Source of the DNA: Bacteroidota bacterium
Lineage (GTDB): Bacteria; Bacteroidota; Bacteroidia; UKL13-3
Assembly: GCA_947477885.1 (NCBI GenBank)
Contig: CANJUD010000006.1
Location: 1-64,000 of the forward strand
Reading direction: 5' to 3'
Length of the DNA stretch: 64,000 bases
The notes beneath the pieces were generated by a model that did not search any database, was not told the origin of the DNA, and worked only from the letters and a program-made list of their open reading frames with translations. The position numbers and the translations under genes were made by a program. Numbering within the stretch: position 1 is the stretch's first letter; every line of letters starts with the position of its first letter. Shown here piece by piece: positions 26,171 through 35,451 of the stretch.

Positions 26171-26716
26171 ATGAAAAAATCACTAATTATTTTATTCATC
26201 CTCATTCGAGCATCAATTGGGTATGCACAAGATATTCAGACTTCAAAAGTGTATGTCTCACAAAATGAAATATGGATCAAAAACACAGAAACTGGAGAAC
26301 TTAAAATGATAGGTATGGGGTCCGACCCTACATTTTCACCAGATGGTAAATTCGTACTCTTCTTAGGTCACAAATTGGACAAAACTACTAACAAAGATTT
26401 TGGCACTATTTGCATTATGTCAGTAGATGGTGACAACGTAAAAGAAATTACAACAACTGATATGGGAAATGCTCACACACCATGTTGGAGCCCCGATGGC
26501 AAAAAAGTTGTTTTCGCTTTCAGTGACAAAAAAGGAAAAGATGATATGGATATATATATGATTGATATAACTGGCGAAAACCTGATGCAGCTTACCACAA
26601 ATAAATCAGCTGATTTTGCACCATATTGGACTAAAGATAATTATATATACTTCACGTCAGATAGGGGAGCTAAATTTGGCAACTATCAAATCTGGCGTTT
26701 TAAATACATAAAATAA
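26171..26716 (+). CDS. Exported WD40-like (PD40) beta-propeller protein
   Basis: A 181-residue exported protein, signal peptide 1-19 (ending YAQ). It has three to four PD40 blades of the TolB type: PTFSPDGKFVLFLG, PCWSPDGKKVVFAF and PYWTKDNYIYFTSDRG. That is too few for a closed propeller, so it may dimerise, or be a shortened member. Related short propeller genes often sit beside T9SS or OmpA-like proteins. Located 35 nt after the barrel gene and 14 nt before another propeller-like gene. Confidence 0.82.
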   Translation: MKKSLIILFILIRASIGYAQDIQTSKVYVSQNEIWIKNTETGELKMIGMGSDPTFSPDGKFVLFLGHKLDKTTNKDFGTICIMSVDGDNVKEITTTDMGNAHTPCWSPDGKKVVFAFSDKKGKDDMDIYMIDITGENLMQLTTNKSADFAPYWTKDNYIYFTSDRGAKFGNYQIWRFKYIK

Positions 26717-26729
26717 AAAAATAACTCAA

Positions 26730-27401
26730 ATGAAAAATAGCAATTTACTAATACTAGCAACTATTATAACAATTTTTACTAGTTCGTGTGCAAAACTGGC
26801 ACCCACCACCACCACCACCACCAACATTTTCCAAATGCAATCAGAGGGAGAAAGCTTTGATGCATTAACCAAAATTACAGATTTATCAAACCCCTGTATA
26901 GCCCCATATGGAGGAGATAGTAGCAAAAATTTAGTATTCCATTCAAAAGATGAAAATGGAAATTATCAGATGTATCTGAAAGAAAATGTACTTTCACCTG
27001 TAGTTATCAAAAAAACCTTTAGTGATGCTAACAATGCATGGGGTAAATTATCACCCGATAAACAAAAGTTAGTTTACCAATCATCATCAGGAAATGGCTC
27101 TTCAATATTGTATATTGATACTTATAAAGGTAAAGCGGTAGCGCAAGTTTTAAGTAATAGTGAAAACTTTTATACTCCTAGTTTTTCACCTGACGGTAAA
27201 TTGATAATAGTTGAAAAAGGTGCGAAGCCCCGGTCTTATACGTTTGGGACAGTAACTACTCCTAGCACTGCTGGTACTTTGGGCGGCATTAAGACACCTC
27301 CCCCCGCCGTCAAACCGCAAAACCAGCTTGCTGGTGCATGTGTAACAACAGGTTTAATAGGACTACTCGTATATATTTATGTATATATAGGTAAAATTTG
27401 A
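26730..27401 (+). CDS. Lipoprotein with PD40-like propeller blades
   Basis: A 223-residue lipoprotein (TIFTSSCAKL lipobox, Cys about 17) followed by a six-threonine tract, then PD40-like blades (KLSPDKQKLVYQSSSG, PSFSPDGKLIIVEKG) in about 25-165, a proline-rich linker, and a C-terminal hydrophobic segment (GLIGLLVYIYVYIGKI). The hydrophobic tail next to a lipobox is unusual and could be a second membrane contact. It pairs with the propeller gene just upstream; function unknown. Confidence 0.72.
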   Translation: MKNSNLLILATIITIFTSSCAKLAPTTTTTTNIFQMQSEGESFDALTKITDLSNPCIAPYGGDSSKNLVFHSKDENGNYQMYLKENVLSPVVIKKTFSDANNAWGKLSPDKQKLVYQSSSGNGSSILYIDTYKGKAVAQVLSNSENFYTPSFSPDGKLIIVEKGAKPRSYTFGTVTTPSTAGTLGGIKTPPPAVKPQNQLAGACVTTGLIGLLVYIYVYIGKI

Positions 27402-27506
27402 TTTAAATTGAAACACATGGAAGAACCATCTTAATTACTTTCAATCTGATAACCTATATTATAGTTGTAATGCTTAATAAATTAGTCGTTCACAGTATTT
27501 GCTATC

Positions 27507-27962
27507 TTATCTCTCTATATCACTCAGATTCACAACACTCATAATAGCCGAAGCTTTGGCTATCATAGTTAGCACGCCATTTTTTTCGCAATAAATTTCG
27601 CCTTCACAGAAAATCATTTTACGCCCGGCCTTAATTACAAAACCTTTGGCTGTAATTTTATCTCCTTGCCCTGGGTTTAAGTATGATACTCTTAAATCGG
27701 CTGTTAGCACCACTTGCTCCTCGGCAACCAAGGTGTAAGCTGCAAAGCCCATTACCAAATCGGCAAGGGTGGCAGTGGCTCCTCCATGCACAAAATTTGT
27801 TTGCTGTAAAATGTGTTCTTCTATCACCATGCCCGCTGTTACCAATCCGGGTTCGATAAGGTCGAGCTGAAAACCTATATGGTGCATAAACCGCTGCCCC
27901 ACTACTTTTTCAACGATGAGCTCGCGGTAATTTGGATTTAAAACAGTAAATGTTGATGACAT
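27507..27962 (-). CDS. PaaI-type hotdog thioesterase
   Basis: A 151-residue hotdog-fold protein with the PaaI-like signature FVHGGATATLADLVMGFAAY, where the HGG turn leads into the central helix; family members hydrolyse acyl-CoA thioesters such as phenylacetyl-CoA derivatives. Length and single-domain layout are normal. Convergent with the lipoprotein group and followed upstream by the 46-codon gene and ppk1. Substrate not predictable. Confidence 0.88.
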   Translation of the reverse strand: MSSTFTVLNPNYRELIVEKVVGQRFMHHIGFQLDLIEPGLVTAGMVIEEHILQQTNFVHGGATATLADLVMGFAAYTLVAEEQVVLTADLRVSYLNPGQGDKITAKGFVIKAGRKMIFCEGEIYCEKNGVLTMIAKASAIMSVVNLSDIER

Positions 27963-27970
27963 ATAATCAT

Positions 27971-28003
27971 AAAAAAATCACCCAACTTGCGAAGGATGAT
28001 TTT
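27971..28003 (-). terminator. Rho-independent terminator of the 46-codon gene
   Basis: On the minus strand AAAATCATCC pairs with GGGTGATTTT (one mismatch) around a 10-nt loop and runs into a stretch of seven T. It lies 23 nt after the stop of the 28026-28166 gene. Confidence 0.8.
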
Positions 28004-28025
28004 AAATATTTTCGTGAAAAGAGCA

Positions 28026-28166
28026 TTAGTCTTCTATAATACCTGTCTTATCTTTATAAGGAGATTCTACACTCACTGTTTTGATAACAAGCTTTATATG
28101 TTGTTGTTTCAATCTTGAAACGGTCTTATTGTAACGGTCTTTTCTTTTAAGTCTAGTAACTGCCAT
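28026..28166 (-). CDS. 46-aa basic conserved protein
   Basis: A short frame on the minus strand: MAVTRLKRKDRYNKTVSRLK at the N-terminus and KTVSVESPYKDKTGIIED at the C-terminus. It is lysine- and arginine-rich at the start and acidic at the end. Short proteins opening MA(V/I)TRLKRKDR are familiar from Bacteroidota genomes; I do not know a function, though the charge suggests RNA or ribosome contact. It is supported as a gene by a TAAATTTG -7 box with a TTTG -33 element upstream and a strong terminator downstream: a complete single-gene unit. Confidence 0.8.
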   Translation of the reverse strand: MAVTRLKRKDRYNKTVSRLKQQHIKLVIKTVSVESPYKDKTGIIED

Positions 28167-28188
28167 GATTGTTTAATTTTTAGGAGTG

Positions 28189-28220
28189 CAAATTTATGAC
28201 TAAACATCAAAACGGGCAAA
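28189..28220 (-). promoter_or_regulatory. Full Bacteroidota promoter (-33 TTTG, -7 TAAATTTG)
   Basis: On the minus strand, TTTG at 28220-28217 is followed after 20 nt by TAAATTTG at 28196-28189, the spacing of the Bacteroidota consensus. The -7 box is 22 nt from the ATG at 28166. Confidence 0.75.
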
Positions 28221-28229
28221 TTTTTTTGC

Positions 28230-30293
28230 TTATTGTTTCAAGGTGCCTAAATATTTAGCTATCGCAAGCTGCGACCTAATTGGCTTATTGCCCCCTTTCT
28301 TATATTGGTTTTCCAAATTTTGATCGATAATTCTGGACTTTACATTATCGCTCAATTGGATATTGATAAGGTCTTTTACAATTTTACGGCAATCGGGGTC
28401 TAATATTGGGAAAGCCGCTTCTATCCTGTTCTCCAGGTTGCGGGTCATCCAATCGGCACTACTTAGGTACACTATTTCATTGCCATCATTTCCAAAAATG
28501 AATACCCGGCAATGCTCTAGCAATCGGTCAATGATACTGGTGATCGAAATATTTTCACTCAATCCCGCTACGCCAGGAACCAAGCAACAAATTCCTCTGA
28601 TAATTAAATTAATTTTCACACCAGCTTTCGATGCTTCATATAGTTTGTCGATTATGTCTTGGTCAACCAAACTGTTCATTTTGGCTGTGATATAAGCTTT
28701 CTTGCCCAATCTCGCCAAAATTGTTTCGTATTCTATTTTATCGAGAAAGAATGTTTTCAAATGATGAGGAGCAACTTTGATATGCTTTGTTTTTGCAGGC
28801 TTTTCGGGATTCTGCAGCATTTTGAAAGTTGCAGTCATATCGGCAGTAATTTCTTTGTTGGTGGTGAGCAAACCCAAATCGCAATACAAGCGCCCCGTGA
28901 TTCTATTATAGTTGCCTGTAGATAAATGACCGTAATTGATAACTTCTCCATCTTCTTTGCGAGAAATTAAACACATTTTACTATGAATTTTCTGACCTGG
29001 CTTTCCATAATAAACTGTGGCCCCAGCTTCTTCCAATTTTTTGGCCCAGTATATATTCGACTCCTCATCGAACCTGGCCTGCAGTTCCATCCAAGCAAAA
29101 ACTTTTGCTCCATTTTTTATGGCATTGATAAGTGCGTGTACAATACTTGAATGCTTGGCCACACGATACAAAGTAATTTTAATCGTTTGCACACCCGGGT
29201 CGATAGCGGCCTCGCGAAGCAGTCTTATTATATAATCGAAACTATGATAGGGATGATACAATATATAATCTTTTTGCTTGATGGCAGCAAACATCGTTTT
29301 CGACTTGTCTATAGTTTCAATATATGCCTGTGGCAATGAATGATTGTAAAATGCTTTATTTTTAATGACAGGGAAATCGAAAAAATCTTTGTAGTTATGA
29401 TAACGCCCACCAGGTATTAAACTGCGGGTGCTTACCTTAAGTTTGTTGATTAAATATTTGAGCATCTCTGCCGGAATTCTTTCATCATATACCAAACGGG
29501 TGAGTGCTCCTTTTTTGCGATTTTTTAAACCCTGCTGCATGATATCGAGTAGTGATCGAGTGAGGTCACTGTCCAAATCCAACTCGGCATCACGGGTAAT
29601 TTTAATAGTGAATGAATGAAACTCATTATAATCGAAAATGGAAAAAAGCAGATCCATCGACGAACGAATTACATCGTCTAATAATATAATATTAGTTGAA
29701 TTTTTTGCTCCTGCTTTTATCAAATAAAATCTGTTGATTACGTCAGTTGGCAGCTCAAATATTGAATATAATGTTTTAGATGAATTGTCTTTGGTACTCA
29801 TGCTCACCACCTGATATATGGATTTGTCTTTCAACAAAGGCAATTCATATTTTTCGTCCATGATAATGGGGAACAGAAATGGGAGTACCGAATTGGTGAA
29901 ATAATCTCTCACTTCTTTCGATTGATCAGCAGTGAGGTTTTTTTCATCAACAATAAATATATTTTCGTGCTCTAGTTTTTCTATAATACTTTGATAGGTC
30001 TCATTGAATTTAATTTGCAGATATAGTACTTTTTTCTGGATTAAATCAATCACCACAGTAGGGGAGTGCTGCATGGGCAACAAATCTTTTTTGCCTACTT
30101 TAAGTAAACGGCGGATGGAAGCAACACGCACCCTGAAAAACTCATCGAGGTTAGAAGAAAATATAGATAAAAATTTTAACCGCTCCAAAATCGGCACAGT
30201 ATCATCCGCAGCTTCTTGTAATACCCGCTCATTAAAAGCCAACCAACTCATCTCACGGTCTTGATATAATTTGCCTTGGAATTCTTTAATCAT
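28230..30293 (-). CDS. ppk1: Polyphosphate kinase 1
   Basis: A 687-residue PPK1 with the normal four-domain layout: N-terminal domain (about 8-110, YQDREMSWLAFNERVLQEA), head domain (about 120-300), and two phospholipase-D-like C-terminal domains. The autophosphorylated histidine is H437 in GQKIHSK; the second PLD-like domain carries INLIIRGICCLVPG and ENRIEAAFPILD. It polymerises the gamma-phosphate of ATP into inorganic polyphosphate. Its ATG lies immediately before the stop of the SGNH-like gene, so it is probably the last gene of the polysaccharide operon, a position that could link polyphosphate with surface-polymer expression. Confidence 0.97.
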   Translation of the reverse strand: MIKEFQGKLYQDREMSWLAFNERVLQEAADDTVPILERLKFLSIFSSNLDEFFRVRVASIRRLLKVGKKDLLPMQHSPTVVIDLIQKKVLYLQIKFNETYQSIIEKLEHENIFIVDEKNLTADQSKEVRDYFTNSVLPFLFPIIMDEKYELPLLKDKSIYQVVSMSTKDNSSKTLYSIFELPTDVINRFYLIKAGAKNSTNIILLDDVIRSSMDLLFSIFDYNEFHSFTIKITRDAELDLDSDLTRSLLDIMQQGLKNRKKGALTRLVYDERIPAEMLKYLINKLKVSTRSLIPGGRYHNYKDFFDFPVIKNKAFYNHSLPQAYIETIDKSKTMFAAIKQKDYILYHPYHSFDYIIRLLREAAIDPGVQTIKITLYRVAKHSSIVHALINAIKNGAKVFAWMELQARFDEESNIYWAKKLEEAGATVYYGKPGQKIHSKMCLISRKEDGEVINYGHLSTGNYNRITGRLYCDLGLLTTNKEITADMTATFKMLQNPEKPAKTKHIKVAPHHLKTFFLDKIEYETILARLGKKAYITAKMNSLVDQDIIDKLYEASKAGVKINLIIRGICCLVPGVAGLSENISITSIIDRLLEHCRVFIFGNDGNEIVYLSSADWMTRNLENRIEAAFPILDPDCRKIVKDLINIQLSDNVKSRIIDQNLENQYKKGGNKPIRSQLAIAKYLGTLKQ

Positions 30294-31244
30294 CTAATCA
30301 AACTGTTTTTGCAATTCTTCTGCAAGTATACTATTATATTTTGTTTTTCCCAAGTTATTTAAATGATGGTAGTCGTAAAAATTGTGGAAAGCGAGGCCAA
30401 TATCTAGGTGTGTAAAATCTAAGTAGGGGGTTTGGGTTTTATCGAAAATAGGTGACAGGTATTTGTTTGTAATCAAATCTGTTTTCTTAGTTATCTGTTG
30501 TTGGATATTTAAAATGGGAGCAGTTATCATAATCAGTTTAACATTTTTCGATTTACACAAAGCTATCATTTTCTCCAAAAAATAAAGATTCTGATTATTT
30601 ACTTTAAAGTTATCTGATATATTGGCCATACTGTTGAATTTATGTGTATCTACTGCCATATTATTGGGTTTTAAATAATCCCCATTTTTAATATTGTATT
30701 CTTGTTTTAATAAATTCAACTTGCTATTGGCAGCAGCTAACAAACCCAGCCGAGAATTATATTCGGTAAATTTCCAAAAAGGAAAGTAACGCCACAAATA
30801 AGTTCGATATCCAAATACAGATTTGTATTCTGAATACACGGATGAATCATTTATTTCATTCAACAATATCCACGTTCTTTTGGGGTCATCCAAATTAAAA
30901 CTGAGTGACCATGGGTCGATATTATATACCAGATATTTGATAGTATTGTGCTGTTTCAAAAACAAATTCAGCAACAAATAATGATGCATGATATTGGTAC
31001 CATCTACACCTAGGTTCACACAATTTTTGCCTAATTTATGAGTTAAAGAATCGGTGTAAATTTGTGTGTAAACCCTTGAATTACCTAGGAATGCCACATC
31101 GTAAATTTCATTTTTCTTATTCAACACCCATGATGATTTATAATACTTATCGCTAGAGAAAATAGACGAGAAAGCAAAGTCAAATATATATAATAGTATG
31201 ATGACTATCACACCCAAAATTGCGATATGTTTTAGTCTTCTCAA
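30294..31244 (-). CDS. Membrane-anchored SGNH-like (AlgJ/DltD-type) partner of the MBOAT gene
   Basis: A 316-residue protein with one N-terminal membrane helix (about 5-27) and a periplasmic domain. Block I is FLGNSRVYTQ with the candidate nucleophile serine in GNSR; the closing catalytic pair is in DYHHLNNLGKTKY, the DxxH-type block of SGNH hydrolases. AlgJ/DltD-like proteins work with an MBOAT acyltransferase to O-acetylate an extracellular polymer, and the MBOAT gene overlaps this one by 4 nt. The class call rests on motifs and context; similarity to AlgJ is not strong by eye. Confidence 0.8.
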   Translation of the reverse strand: MRRLKHIAILGVIVIILLYIFDFAFSSIFSSDKYYKSSWVLNKKNEIYDVAFLGNSRVYTQIYTDSLTHKLGKNCVNLGVDGTNIMHHYLLLNLFLKQHNTIKYLVYNIDPWSLSFNLDDPKRTWILLNEINDSSVYSEYKSVFGYRTYLWRYFPFWKFTEYNSRLGLLAAANSKLNLLKQEYNIKNGDYLKPNNMAVDTHKFNSMANISDNFKVNNQNLYFLEKMIALCKSKNVKLIMITAPILNIQQQITKKTDLITNKYLSPIFDKTQTPYLDFTHLDIGLAFHNFYDYHHLNNLGKTKYNSILAEELQKQFD

Positions 31245-32641
31245 AATTGGAAATATATAAATTGTTGTGGTTTAATATAACTACCAAAGAATATCAACAT
31301 GAGAATTGCGGATACAGAAAATACATACTGTATATATAGTTTTTTGTTTTCAATAAGCTCAAATAGTGGATTAACTTTACAACGAAACTCTATCCAAAAA
31401 CAGATAACAATCATCACTATAACGGTGGTAAACTCCAGTGTGTTTTCAAAGTTGCCAATGAAACTTGTTTTACTATATGAATGCGAAACTAAACTATTGA
31501 ATACCGCAGAAACCTCAGTAAAATTAGCTGCCCTAAAGAATACCCAAGCCAAGCACACCAAATGAAAGATGATAAGCTGTTTGATGATTTTGGGTAATTG
31601 CAAAGGGGTTTTACTGATATATATTTCTATAATTAAATATAATACATGTATCGCTCCCCAAGTTATAAAAGTCCAATTGGCTCCATGCCATAATCCGCTA
31701 ATCAGGAACGTAATAATCAAATTGAGAATATGTTTTTTTTTGTTCCCACCCAAAGGAATATATATATAATCCCTAAACCAAGTGGACAGACTAATATGCC
31801 ACCGCTGCCAAAAATTACTGAACGATGTTGCAAAATATGGTTTATTGAAATTGAGCGACAAATCGAAGCCCATTACTTTGGCTGCGCCACGGGCAATATC
31901 TGTATATCCAGAGAAATCGCAATATATTTGTATGGCAAAGAAATAGATACCCATCATCGAATCTGCTCCACTTGCATGGCTGGGATTGTCATATAATTTA
32001 TCTACAAAAAAAGAAAGATGGTCAGCTATAGCCATTTTTTTAAAGAAACCCCACCACATTAAAGTGAGTCCATATTTAAGGTTATTATAGTCGAAATATT
32101 TGGGTTGCTTTATTTGTGCCAGTAGTGTTTGTGGCCGTTCTATAGGCCCTGCCACTAGCTGCGGGTAGAACATCACATACAAGGCATAATCAGATATTTT
32201 TTTTTCAGCTATATATTTTTTGTTATATACTTCTATCACATATGACAAGCTCTGAAAAGTGTGAAATGAGAGTCCGATGGGTAATAATACTTTGAAAGGT
32301 TTGAGTTGTTCGTGGTCGAATATGGAATAAAACATATTCAAGTTTCCAATAAAAAAATCTATATATTTAAATACGAATAGCAATGCACAAGTTGCCACTA
32401 TACTTAGTATTAGCCAATGTTTCCGGAGTTTACTGTTTTCTGATTTTTGTATTTGTAGTGCTGCAAAATAGTCAATAATAATTGCAGCAAATAGTATAAT
32501 AATATAGGATGGAATAGCAGCCATATAAAATATACAACCAGCTAATAGCAATACATAATTTCGCAGCTTAACAGGAACCGCAAAAAACAAAAAAGTAACT
32601 ACTGAAAAAAAAACAGCAAAATGTAAAGAATTAAAAAGCAT
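31241..32641 (-). CDS. MBOAT family O-acyltransferase (AlgI-like)
   Basis: A 466-residue membrane-bound O-acyltransferase. The AlgI signature is WHISLSTWFRDYIYIPLGG at 281-299, and the catalytic histidine is H319 in GLWHGANWT. About 10-12 membrane helices surround them. Such proteins move acetyl groups across the membrane to sugars outside. It overlaps the SGNH-like gene by 4 nt and is 6 nt from the Wzy-like gene, so acetylation of the exported polysaccharide is the likely role. Confidence 0.93.
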   Translation of the reverse strand: MLFNSLHFAVFFSVVTFLFFAVPVKLRNYVLLLAGCIFYMAAIPSYIIILFAAIIIDYFAALQIQKSENSKLRKHWLILSIVATCALLFVFKYIDFFIGNLNMFYSIFDHEQLKPFKVLLPIGLSFHTFQSLSYVIEVYNKKYIAEKKISDYALYVMFYPQLVAGPIERPQTLLAQIKQPKYFDYNNLKYGLTLMWWGFFKKMAIADHLSFFVDKLYDNPSHASGADSMMGIYFFAIQIYCDFSGYTDIARGAAKVMGFDLSLNFNKPYFATSFSNFWQRWHISLSTWFRDYIYIPLGGNKKKHILNLIITFLISGLWHGANWTFITWGAIHVLYLIIEIYISKTPLQLPKIIKQLIIFHLVCLAWVFFRAANFTEVSAVFNSLVSHSYSKTSFIGNFENTLEFTTVIVMIVICFWIEFRCKVNPLFELIENKKLYIQYVFSVSAILMLIFFGSYIKPQQFIYFQF

Positions 32642-32647
32642 GGTATT

Positions 32648-34087
32648 TTACGCCTCTAATTCTAATTGTTTCAATTCGTCATCATAATGTCCCCATTCCA
32701 AATACCGCAATCTGATTTGTTCAGAGGTATCAACATCTTCTTTATCAGGCATCAAATTAATAAATGCCAGTCCGTATACAAATCCCATAACGCATAGCCG
32801 CATTGCCGCATGCAGGGATGCAATAATTGAAAAACTCACAAAAACAATCATCAATAACTTTCGATAATAAGCTTTGTATGACAGGAATCTTTGAACAGGT
32901 ATTACCAACAAAATAATTAAAGCCCCTACTCCAAACAGCCCATGTTCCGATAAAAGTCTGGTAAGTTCTGTATGCGATGCTGCATAGCGAGGTCCAAATT
33001 GAAGTCGAGCTTCCTTGGCCATACCCACACCTACTCCAAATACAGGATTGTCTATAAAAAGTTGATAATCTTCTAGTGCCAGCTCATCTCGACCGCTAAC
33101 TCCCGATCCGAATTTTTCGAATTTCGGATTTTTCTTTTTAAAGGTACCACCATAGCGTTGTGATAAAGCATTACCTGTTACATTGTCAAAATAATTGAAG
33201 AGGAAAAATAGCAGAATCAAGAGCACACCGAATCCAATCAAAAATGTATTTTTTGCTTGAGATACAGAAAATCTTAACCAAATTAAAGCTCCCAAAAATA
33301 CAGAAATAGTGGCTGTAACGATTCCGCCGCGAGAGAAATTAATTACACAAAATAAAAATAATAAGAAGGTAACTATCCTGTCCAAAATAGCTGAAGTAGT
33401 TATCCTTACATTGAGGAAAAATGCCACCAGCATTAATACCAACCCATAGGCAAAAATAGTAGAAACCTGATTGGGTCCATACCCACCGCTTAATTGAAAA
33501 TTTGCTGAATCTTTAAATGAAATTTCTGCTAAAGCTGGCATTCTTAATGTAATAATTGTTGCACAAGTTAATAAGGGTAAAATTGCTAATAAAATTAAAG
33601 TTCTAAACTCCTTAATAGTGAATACTCTATTTGCAAAGTAAATTACCGATACAGCCAAACTAAAAGGGCCTGATAGATTGAATGAAATGTTTTTTCTAAA
33701 CACTTCCAAATCATCTATATTGGTTAATGCAATGGAAGGGAGCAGGAAAAATACATATAATAGAATTGACGTCGGCGATCGGGACGAGAACGACTGAAAT
33801 TGCCTCGATGATAAAAACATAAAAATCAGTATATATTTCACACCTTCCCATGGCACATTGGCATTCAACATACGCAAGCTAATTTCTAATGATACAAGAT
33901 ACATAACATAAACGTGGGCAACACCATTTTTATTCTGCTTTGAGAACATATTTGATATAGCAAACGCTAGCAGCCCGTAATAATAAACGTTGATGGTCCA
34001 AATCGCATTATAGAATAATATACCCAATCCTATATGAACAAGTATGAAGGTGTGTATTCTATTTTGGGAGAGATCTCTGAATAACAT
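32648..34087 (-). CDS. O-antigen polymerase/ligase-like membrane protein (Wzy/WaaL type)
   Basis: A 479-residue protein with about 12 membrane segments. The large loop near residues 310-380 carries GVGVGMAKEARLQFG and YAASHTELTRLLSEHGLFGV, the Wzy_C/WaaL-type block with a conserved histidine. The C-terminal 25 residues are acidic and cytoplasmic. It should polymerise or ligate the glycan made by the neighbouring glycosyltransferases. Ligase versus polymerase cannot be decided from sequence. It abuts the GT2 gene without a gap. Confidence 0.87.
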   Translation of the reverse strand: MLFRDLSQNRIHTFILVHIGLGILFYNAIWTINVYYYGLLAFAISNMFSKQNKNGVAHVYVMYLVSLEISLRMLNANVPWEGVKYILIFMFLSSRQFQSFSSRSPTSILLYVFFLLPSIALTNIDDLEVFRKNISFNLSGPFSLAVSVIYFANRVFTIKEFRTLILLAILPLLTCATIITLRMPALAEISFKDSANFQLSGGYGPNQVSTIFAYGLVLMLVAFFLNVRITTSAILDRIVTFLLFLFCVINFSRGGIVTATISVFLGALIWLRFSVSQAKNTFLIGFGVLLILLFFLFNYFDNVTGNALSQRYGGTFKKKNPKFEKFGSGVSGRDELALEDYQLFIDNPVFGVGVGMAKEARLQFGPRYAASHTELTRLLSEHGLFGVGALIILLVIPVQRFLSYKAYYRKLLMIVFVSFSIIASLHAAMRLCVMGFVYGLAFINLMPDKEDVDTSEQIRLRYLEWGHYDDELKQLELEA

Positions 34088-35449
34088 TTATATTTTTTCT
34101 ATTTTAGGTCCTTCTTGCATCATTCTACTTGATTTATCCCACGACTTTTTGAAGCGGATAAGTATGATGGGCAACTTTAATATTACAAGTACAAAGGTAA
34201 GTGGCAAAAAGCTACGGTACTTTTTTAAATTGAAAGGTACTGCTGCTGTAAGCACCCCACTAGTCATACCAACTTTTACATTTAGTTTTTCGAAATAGGT
34301 GCGGTACAAAAAAGTAACGCTGGGAATAGGGATGGCATCGAACCATTTTTTTGAATGGAATGCATCCCAATGGCCTACCTGCCTCAATCCACCATCACTC
34401 ACTTTTAAATGTAGGCGGCTGGCATAAGGATGTGATATACTTTTAAAGCCTTGTAGGTAGGATCTTAATCCAAATTCGCCATCGCCCATTCGCATTTTAT
34501 CATATTGCATATCATATAATCCCACAGCTTTAAATACCCGCTTGTGTACCAATGCATTTCCTGAATCAAACTGATCAGCCCAGCGGAAAAAGGAATAGTT
34601 GGCGGGTACGGTATCCCCCACTTTTGAGATACTAACCCCTGCTGAAATATCTGCATTGAAATAATCAACGCCTTTTATATGTTCTTCTACCCAATTAGGT
34701 TCAACCCGCGAATCGTCGTCGAAAAACAAAAGCCAATCACTGGTAGCTTGCTTAATGGCTTCATTTCTTGCAAGCCACTGCCCACGGCCTTCTTGCACTA
34801 TTAATTTAATTGGGGTTTTAAACTGTTTGTAAAACTCTAAGTCCAATGGTTTTGTTTGATCTATGATAATAATTTCGTAAGGTGTAACAGTTTGTTTCTC
34901 CAAATCCCATATCACATCTTTCAAATATTTATATCTATTAAGAGTGGGTATTATAATACTTACTTTGGGTTGCGATGCCAACAAAGGTGATTGGAAAGTA
35001 TTATAATCACTATATACTTTGTGGTTTTTAAAAAGCTCAATCCGGCTAATATTTCTTGATTTTATAAACCCATAGATTTCAGCAAATGGATTGTGAAAAG
35101 TAATCAGTCTCCTGAATAATACATTGAAGGCCCAAGCTTTCTTATAATACTTTCGCAAAAAACGATACTCATCGGCTATGCTAGGTTTTTCGATATCTTC
35201 AGGCCATTGTGAAACATCATCGGTAAGCATATACCCTTTGTTCCACAGGCGGTATCCCAAATCCAATTCTTTCGATACGGTGGTATCATAATTATCATCA
35301 ATTGGTTCTTCTGGATATTTATCGGCATCTGCCATTTTGCATCGGGCTACGGGTACTTTTCCAGCAGCACTAGGCAACAAATGGAAATACCAACTGCTGC
35401 TAGGGTAAGTTTTAAATATGAATGTTGCTATTTTGTCTTTTACTTTCAT
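34088..35449 (-). CDS. Glycosyltransferase family 2 protein with N-terminal extension
   Basis: A 453-residue protein. Residues about 165-400 hold a GT-A fold: KVSIIIPTLNRYKYLKDVI at the nucleotide-binding start, DWLLFFDDDSRVEPNWVE with the metal-binding acidic motif, and a late MGDGEFGLRSYLQG (ED-type) block. The first 160 residues are not recognised and could be a small transferase-associated domain. A membrane-proximal hydrophobic segment (FLPLTFVLVILKLPIILI) lies near the C-terminus. Context points to a step in surface-glycan assembly; the donor is unknown. Confidence 0.9.
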   Translation of the reverse strand: MKVKDKIATFIFKTYPSSSWYFHLLPSAAGKVPVARCKMADADKYPEEPIDDNYDTTVSKELDLGYRLWNKGYMLTDDVSQWPEDIEKPSIADEYRFLRKYYKKAWAFNVLFRRLITFHNPFAEIYGFIKSRNISRIELFKNHKVYSDYNTFQSPLLASQPKVSIIIPTLNRYKYLKDVIWDLEKQTVTPYEIIIIDQTKPLDLEFYKQFKTPIKLIVQEGRGQWLARNEAIKQATSDWLLFFDDDSRVEPNWVEEHIKGVDYFNADISAGVSISKVGDTVPANYSFFRWADQFDSGNALVHKRVFKAVGLYDMQYDKMRMGDGEFGLRSYLQGFKSISHPYASRLHLKVSDGGLRQVGHWDAFHSKKWFDAIPIPSVTFLYRTYFEKLNVKVGMTSGVLTAAVPFNLKKYRSFLPLTFVLVILKLPIILIRFKKSWDKSSRMMQEGPKIEKI

Positions 35450-35451
35450 AT

